The notes under the pieces were generated by a model. That model was not told where the DNA came from and made no database searches. It was given only the letters and a program-made list of their open reading frames with translations. A stretch of DNA of 64,000 nucleotides from Photobacterium sp. TY1-4 (GTDB taxonomy: Bacteria > Pseudomonadota > Gammaproteobacteria > Enterobacterales > Vibrionaceae). The DNA is taken from NCBI RefSeq assembly GCF_025398175.1, contig NZ_CP099734.1, positions 1,736,001 through 1,800,000 of the forward strand. The letters run 5' to 3'. Shown here one piece after another: positions 59,901 through 64,000 of the stretch (within the stretch, counting starts at the first letter, position 1; every line of letters begins with the position of its first letter). The position numbers and the translations under genes are program-made.

Positions 59901-61811
59901 GATGGCTGAGAACGCTTCCTGGAAACGATCGCGCGCTTCCGTCAGATCGATTTCGTCACAGGCATTGAGCAACATCGCGAAGTCAAGGATCCAGTAGACT
60001 GTGCCGTTGGCAGTCACGATCTCGTACGGCGACTCCCCAATCACGCGCAGGCCGAGGTTTTCCAACATTGGCATCACATCCGACAGATGGATTGGCTCAT
60101 CGCGGTGGAAAAGCTTGAGCTTCACAAAGTTGGAGTTCACGCTTTTTTCCTGAGGACGGTAGAACAGCATCCCCAGTTTGTTGTCTTCGCTCAGGCTTTC
60201 CAGTTGCTCGATGTCGGCAACCGCAGAGCCCGGCAGCATTTGTTCTTTATACGAGCGAGGGAATGCGCGCGCATAGTTCTTCGCCAGTGGCGTGCCTTTG
60301 TTTTCACCAAAGTTGGCAACTAACGAGGCGCTCAGGCGATCTTCCCAAGCGGCAGCAGCTTCAACCAGGTTGTGTTCGATGGCTTTGACGTCCACATCAA
60401 AGTTATTGTTATCTACGCGCACGATGTAATGAGTTCTCGCTAGCGGACTTTCAGAGAAGAAAGTCGTAAATTCGACATCTTGATCCGAACCGAAATACTC
60501 TTTTAGGATCATCTGAGTTTTACGGCGCAATTCAGTGTTGTAGCGCTCTTTGGTGACATACACCATGCAGGAGAAGAAGCGGCCGAATGGGTCGCGGCGC
60601 ACAAACAGGCGCAGCAGATCACGGTCTTGCATGCGGACCACACCGCAGCCGACATCCAGCATTTCTTTCTCGTTGGCCTGGATCAGCTCATCGCGCGGAT
60701 AGGTTTCCAGCAGGTTGTTCAGGGCTTTCCAGGAATGAGAACCTTCAGAATAGCCACTGGCTTTGAGGATCCGCGAGACCTTGTTGCTGATCAGCGGGAT
60801 ATTCATTGCCGTCTGGTGATAGGCCGTGGATGCGTACAAACCGGTGAAGCGATGCTCGCCGACCACATTGCCGTTCTTGTCGAAGCGACGAATACCAATG
60901 TAATCGGTGTAAGCCGGACGATGGACCTTCGACTTGCCGTTGCTCTTCGTCAAGATCAGCAGATCAGTTTTACGGGCTTCGAGGCGGGCAGATTCCGGCA
61001 GCTCAGATAATGTCAGGGAGCGGGCTTTGCCTGATTTACTCAGCAGACCCAAACCAGTCCCTTCGCAAGGGAGCAGCTCGTAGTCCCCTTCAATCGGCAA
61101 CAAATCGTACTGATGGTAACCCATGAACGTGAAGTTATGACGCGTGACCCAATCCAGGAAGGCGATCGCCTCATCACGCTGTGCATCGTCAACCGGCAAA
61201 TCAGCCGCTTTCAGTTCTTTGACGATCTCCTGCATTTTACCCTGCATGGCGTGCCAGTCATTGACCACCAGATCGACATCTTGCAGCACTTGTTCTAGTT
61301 CTTCTGTCAGTGCTTTCATTTCCGCCTTATCGTTCAGGCGGTCAACTTCAATATGGAATAGGGTCTGCAGATCACCATCCTGGCCACAAGCCTCAGTGAT
61401 CACGCCCTGTTCATTGCGCTTGAAGTAATACGGGCCATTGAGCATCAGGTGGCTGGTGATCCCAAGGCGGGTCAGGGTCATGCGAACCGAGTCCACCAGG
61501 AATGGGCGATCCGGGGTCACAATTTCAACCACGGTGTGGGTCGATTGCCAGCCGTAACGGCTGAGGGTCGGGTTATATACCCGAACAGAGATTTGATCCG
61601 GTTTGTTTTGCACAAGGTGATGCCAAAGGCTCAGCACAGCACCATATAAGTCAGATTCATTCCTTTGCAGCAGATCGTCGTCTGCCAATTGACCTAATAA
61701 TTTTTGAGCAAAAACTTCTACTAATGACTGCTGCGGGGTCTCAATCTTGTCCTGGATTAAGCCATACACTTTTTCAAGCAGTACCGGCACTATAGGGTCA
61801 GGTGCGGTCAT
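56982..61811 (-). CDS. gdhB: NAD-specific glutamate dehydrogenase, large (180 kDa) type
   Basis: 1609 residues, normal for the family. N-terminal ACT-like regulatory repeats (about 1-500) precede the catalytic domain with the glutamate-binding lysine region (LRGGKVARGGLRWSDR, VPVGAKGGFVCKR) and the NAD-binding GEGGNLGMTQLGR. It deaminates glutamate to 2-oxoglutarate. Monocistronic, between pyrD and DUF2835/pepN as in V. cholerae. Confidence 0.96.
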   Translation of the reverse strand: MTAPDPIVPVLLEKVYGLIQDKIETPQQSLVEVFAQKLLGQLADDDLLQRNESDLYGAVLSLWHHLVQNKPDQISVRVYNPTLSRYGWQSTHTVVEIVTPDRPFLVDSVRMTLTRLGITSHLMLNGPYYFKRNEQGVITEACGQDGDLQTLFHIEVDRLNDKAEMKALTEELEQVLQDVDLVVNDWHAMQGKMQEIVKELKAADLPVDDAQRDEAIAFLDWVTRHNFTFMGYHQYDLLPIEGDYELLPCEGTGLGLLSKSGKARSLTLSELPESARLEARKTDLLILTKSNGKSKVHRPAYTDYIGIRRFDKNGNVVGEHRFTGLYASTAYHQTAMNIPLISNKVSRILKASGYSEGSHSWKALNNLLETYPRDELIQANEKEMLDVGCGVVRMQDRDLLRLFVRRDPFGRFFSCMVYVTKERYNTELRRKTQMILKEYFGSDQDVEFTTFFSESPLARTHYIVRVDNNNFDVDVKAIEHNLVEAAAAWEDRLSASLVANFGENKGTPLAKNYARAFPRSYKEQMLPGSAVADIEQLESLSEDNKLGMLFYRPQEKSVNSNFVKLKLFHRDEPIHLSDVMPMLENLGLRVIGESPYEIVTANGTVYWILDFAMLLNACDEIDLTEARDRFQEAFSAIWHNDIESDGFNRLVLCAGLTGRQVTIVRSYARYMRQVGFPFSQHYIEETLSNHSDLARDLVSLFALRFNPKKKYTEKAEQDLIAKLNKKLDKVESLDDDRIIRRYMEMILATQRTNYYQKDEQGKPKPWLSLKLRPSEIPEIPAPVPFFEIFVYAPDIEGVHLRGGKVARGGLRWSDRQEDFRTEILGLVKAQQVKNTVIVPVGAKGGFVCKRQPQLTTREEIWAEGQRCYKRFIRALLDVTDNIVDGDLLPPADVVRHDDDDPYLVVAADKGTATFSDLANSVSDDYNFWLGDAFASGGSNGYDHKKMGITARGGWESVKRHFRELGINCQTTDFTCAGIGDMAGDVFGNGMLLSKHIRLVAAFNHMHIFLDPNPDSASSWEERNRLFNLPRSSWEDYDMSLISEGGGIFSRRSKSIKLTPQIQKLLGTRKQSVPPNELIQMILKMEVDLLWNGGIGTYVKAASETNADVGDRANDVLRINGGELRAKVVGEGGNLGMTQLGRVEFAKTGGLVNTDFVDNVGGVDCSDNEVNIKILLNGLVASGDLTYKQRNELLVRMEDEVGEIVLDDAYCQSESISVTQQQQVQLLKEQIRFIHHLEKEGKLDRNLEYLPDDDTLAEREKSGMGLTRPELAVLVAYGKMVLKEEMVTDEIANDPYHARLLPAYFPKELQEKYSDKMDLHPLRQELIATSLANQMSNEMGCNFVTRLQEETGASVSEIASAYAVGREIYGFDKFFDQIRELDNEVAAQVQYDMLYRCRRMLRRVTRWMLRNRDRQLGIEQQIAFYQPVVQKLQDNLESYLVTEEVKEHDDQANVMIEQGVPEALAHGIARLSSLYSALDIAQITKELDKDINFISRVYFVVGADLSLHWFLQQVHNQPVENHWQALARASFREDLDWQQRQLTSAVITACPEGKEAEVLIKDWKAEHKVAIQRWNTVLAEFKVGTTHEFAKFSVALRELMLLNLNCRPAV

Positions 61812-62271
61812 AGCAAATGCTCCATCGTCATATTCTATTATCGATCTAGTATAGGGTTTTTATAACAATCCCATGGGCCAATCGAGGTGTATTGGCACAC
61901 GGTATCGGTATTCGTTCTGTGAGGGCTATTGTAGGGTGTTTTGTTGCGAAAGGGTTACGATAATAACTCTGGAACAGAAAGAAAAAATCGAATATGTGAC
62001 TAAGGTTAAGATTTTGACTGGTCGGAACATCTGGCGGTGGTGAAAAGAGCAGCGGCGCCCCTGAATAACGCGGTTCATTGGTCTAACCAATTATTAATAC
62101 TATCAATTTTTGTAGTGGTAAATGGCTGAAAAATAGATGCCCTATTCGTTTAAAAACCACCCAACGCTATCCCGGTGAACCCATTGAACACATGCAGATG
62201 TTAATAAAAGGTAAATCAAAATATCCTGAACCCATCGTTCGGTGGCAACGACTCATGTTCAGACGAATCGT
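61812..62271. other. Intergenic region upstream of gdhB
   Basis: 460 bp. It must contain the gdhB promoter (reading left). AT-rich around 62080-62230. I found no gene, RNA or clear operator. Confidence 0.5.
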
Positions 62272-62493
62272 TCAGGTCATTTGTTCAATCGCTTCAATTC
62301 GGTTCTGGGCATTCACCGTCACCCGAAACCGCCCTTTGACTCCCAACTGGCTCAGGAACGGCCGAAACCGGGATGCCGGCAACTGGAGCTTCAACCCGTT
62401 ATCAGTCACAACCAATACGGTGCTGGCCGCGCCTGAGTAATGATCCAGATATGACTGGTAACTGATGTACATTGAAAAGGTATAGTGTCTCAT
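62272..62493 (-). CDS. DUF2835 family protein
   Basis: 73 residues from the ATG at 62493 (AAAGTGAG upstream); the adjacent ATG at 62496 is possible. FSMYISYQSYLDHYSG and LQLPASRFRPFLSQLGVKGRF are the family pattern. The gene next to pepN is a conserved neighbour in vibrios and pseudomonads. Function unknown. Confidence 0.88.
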   Translation of the reverse strand: MRHYTFSMYISYQSYLDHYSGAASTVLVVTDNGLKLQLPASRFRPFLSQLGVKGRFRVTVNAQNRIEAIEQMT

Positions 62494-62537
62494 CATCTCA
62501 CTTTCAGCGGTCTTACTCGTCTGCTTTTGAATAAAGC

Positions 62538-62559
62538 AGGCCCCCGTCTCCGGAGGCCT
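62538..62559 (-). terminator. Terminator of pepN
   Basis: AGGCC-CCC / CCGG-AGGCCT imperfect stem with a GTCT loop, then GCTTTATT on the minus strand. Confidence 0.55.
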
Positions 62560-62584
62560 AATCCATATATGACTGACGGCTGGC

Positions 62585-64000
62585 TTACTGATCCAGTGCT
62601 TTTTGCACTTTTTCGTACAGATCTTTCGCCAGGTTCTCCAACCCTGCCAGTTTTTCCAGTTCAGCACGCATCAGCGCCTGGCGCTGCGTATCATACTGAC
62701 GGTACTTCAGGAAAGGTTCGATCAACCGCGATGCCACCTGCGGGTTGCTGGTGTTCAACGCCGTCAGGATTTCAGTCAGGAACTGATAGCCGGAGCCGTC
62801 TTTGGCGTGGAAGCGTACCGGGTTGTTGGCACAGAAACTGGCCACCAGGCTGCGGGTCCGGTTCGGGTTCTTCAAATCAAATGCCGGATGTTTCATGGTT
62901 GCCCGGACATTGTCCAGCGCATTCTCAGCAGGGTTTTTACCTTGCAGAATGAACCACTTATCCATGACCAGACCATCATGCGTCCACTTCTCACTGAAGT
63001 CAGCCATCTGTGCTTCGCGGCACGGCAACTGCGCGTCATTCACCGCGACCATGGCCGCCATGGTGTCCGTCATGTTGTCAGATTGCTGATACTGAGCCGT
63101 CGCCAGCTGGTCGCCAAGCTCGGTGTTCGCCAGGAAGGCCAGGCAACGATTGCGCAGCGCACGTTTTGCCATCGCATCGTGGTCAATCGTATAAGCTGGT
63201 TGCGCCAGTGAATGATAAATGGCCGAGAACTCATCAACCATTTCGGTGGCCAGCACTTTTTCCAGCTCACTGACGACGTGGTGAATCGCGTCCACATCGA
63301 CAGTGTTATACCAACCGGCAATTTCATTCTCGCTTGGCAGCGTCAGCACTTCTGCAATAAACGCAGGATCCAGGGTCTCATCCAACAGGACACCACGGAA
63401 CGCATCCACCACAGATTCAGGCAGCGCGAAGGCTTCGCCCTGTTGTACACGGCTGACGTTTTCGCGGATGTATTTCGCCAGCAGGCTCTGACCGGCATCC
63501 CAACGGGCAAAGGCATTGCGGGCATGCACCATCAGGAAGATCAGATCTTCATCACGGTAATCGTATTCCAGAATCACCGGCGCAGAAAACTCACGCAGCA
63601 TGGAAATGACCGGCTCATCATCGATTTGGTCAAACTCGAACACCTGCTCAGCTTCCGTCACATCCAGCACATGGTGAATGGCTTCGCCGTTACACTGTAA
63701 TGCAATTACTTCGCCCTGGCGGTTATACAGCTCGATATCGAACGGAATATGCAGCGGTAATTTCTCCTCCTGACCCGGAGTCGGTGCTGTTTGCTGTTTA
63801 ATCGTGACGCGGTAACGATTTTGTGCCGCGTCATATTCAGTTGCGACACTCACCACCGGTGTCCCAGCCTGGCTGTACCAGCGACGGAAACGCTCCAGGC
63901 TGATCCCGGACGCATCTTCCATCGCCAGAACAAAATCATCACAGGTTGCAGCCGTACCGTCGTGGCGCTCAAAATACAGCTTCATTCCGGCCTGGAAGTT
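62585..64000 (-). CDS. pepN: Aminopeptidase N (C-terminal part)
   Basis: About 471 C-terminal residues; the gene continues beyond the right window edge. It begins inside the segment NFQAGMKLYFERHDGTAATCDDF and has the ERFRRWYSQAGTP and helical C-terminal domain of gammaproteobacterial PepN, ending DLYEKVQKALDQ. The zinc-binding HExxH site lies outside the window. An apparent start at 63985 is an internal methionine. Confidence 0.96.
   Translation of the reverse strand, partial: NFQAGMKLYFERHDGTAATCDDFVLAMEDASGISLERFRRWYSQAGTPVVSVATEYDAAQNRYRVTIKQQTAPTPGQEEKLPLHIPFDIELYNRQGEVIALQCNGEAIHHVLDVTEAEQVFEFDQIDDEPVISMLREFSAPVILEYDYRDEDLIFLMVHARNAFARWDAGQSLLAKYIRENVSRVQQGEAFALPESVVDAFRGVLLDETLDPAFIAEVLTLPSENEIAGWYNTVDVDAIHHVVSELEKVLATEMVDEFSAIYHSLAQPAYTIDHDAMAKRALRNRCLAFLANTELGDQLATAQYQQSDNMTDTMAAMVAVNDAQLPCREAQMADFSEKWTHDGLVMDKWFILQGKNPAENALDNVRATMKHPAFDLKNPNRTRSLVASFCANNPVRFHAKDGSGYQFLTEILTALNTSNPQVASRLIEPFLKYRQYDTQRQALMRAELEKLAGLENLAKDLYEKVQKALDQ

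Noticed and set aside
1..64000. tRNA, rRNA or riboswitch genes
   Set aside because: No cloverleaf-like stretch with conserved T-loop or anticodon features and no rRNA-like sequence was noticed; a covariance-model scan would be needed to exclude small RNAs.

Overview
The window is chromosomal DNA from a member of the Vibrionaceae. The gene order (ttcA, pfpI-like, uspE, fnr, ccoSIHPQON, nosP-vpsS, dif, then matP, lonH, fabA, rmf, uup, rlmL, zapC, pyrD, gdhB, pepN) is the order I know around the replication terminus of Vibrio cholerae chromosome 1, where CTX phage integrates. A canonical XerC/XerD dif site lies at 23071-23098. matP and several matS-like sites confirm that this is the Ter region. 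The genus is not resolved; Photobacterium, Grimontia, Enterovibrio and Vibrio are all possible.

Layout. 1-0.6 kb: the 3' end of a PBP5-type D,D-carboxypeptidase. 0.66-7.5 kb: an iron or siderophore uptake locus with a FyuA-like TonB receptor and an O-methyltransferase in one operon, a divergent MFS transporter, and a PchR/YbtA-like AraC regulator in operon with a second MFS transporter. The divergent promoters share a mirrored operator array. 7.7-19.4 kb: ttcA, a DJ-1/PfpI protein, uspE, fnr and the cbb3 oxidase genes with their assembly factors (ccoNOQP, ccoHIS). 19.6-22.8 kb: a FIST-domain NO/heme sensor (NosP type) with its hybrid kinase (VpsS type).

23.07-36.72 kb: a 13.6-kb tailless double-jelly-roll prophage of the corticovirus (PM2) type, integrated at dif by the host Xer recombinases and carrying no integrase. 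It has an early operon (small regulators, two-tyrosine HUH Rep, membrane proteins, A32/P9-like packaging ATPase) and a late operon (small membrane proteins, major capsid protein, spike shaft with 16-residue repeats, spike tip, murein hydrolase, holin-like lysis genes). Filamentous-phage-like regulators sit at both ends. An AT-rich KAP-family P-loop NTPase with its own promoter and terminator sits between the ATPase and capsid modules and is the best candidate for a new cargo or defence system. 36.7-37.8 kb holds wreckage of older insertions: an IS end, a degenerate second copy of the packaging ATPase and a possible transposase start.

38-44 kb: small accessory genes (OsmC-like, pilin-like, CheY-like, PilZ), a broken chemotaxis-receptor gene fused to a DUF296 gene, DUF3634 and matP. 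44-64 kb: conserved housekeeping genes ending in the 3' part of pepN. No rRNA, tRNA or CRISPR array was seen.
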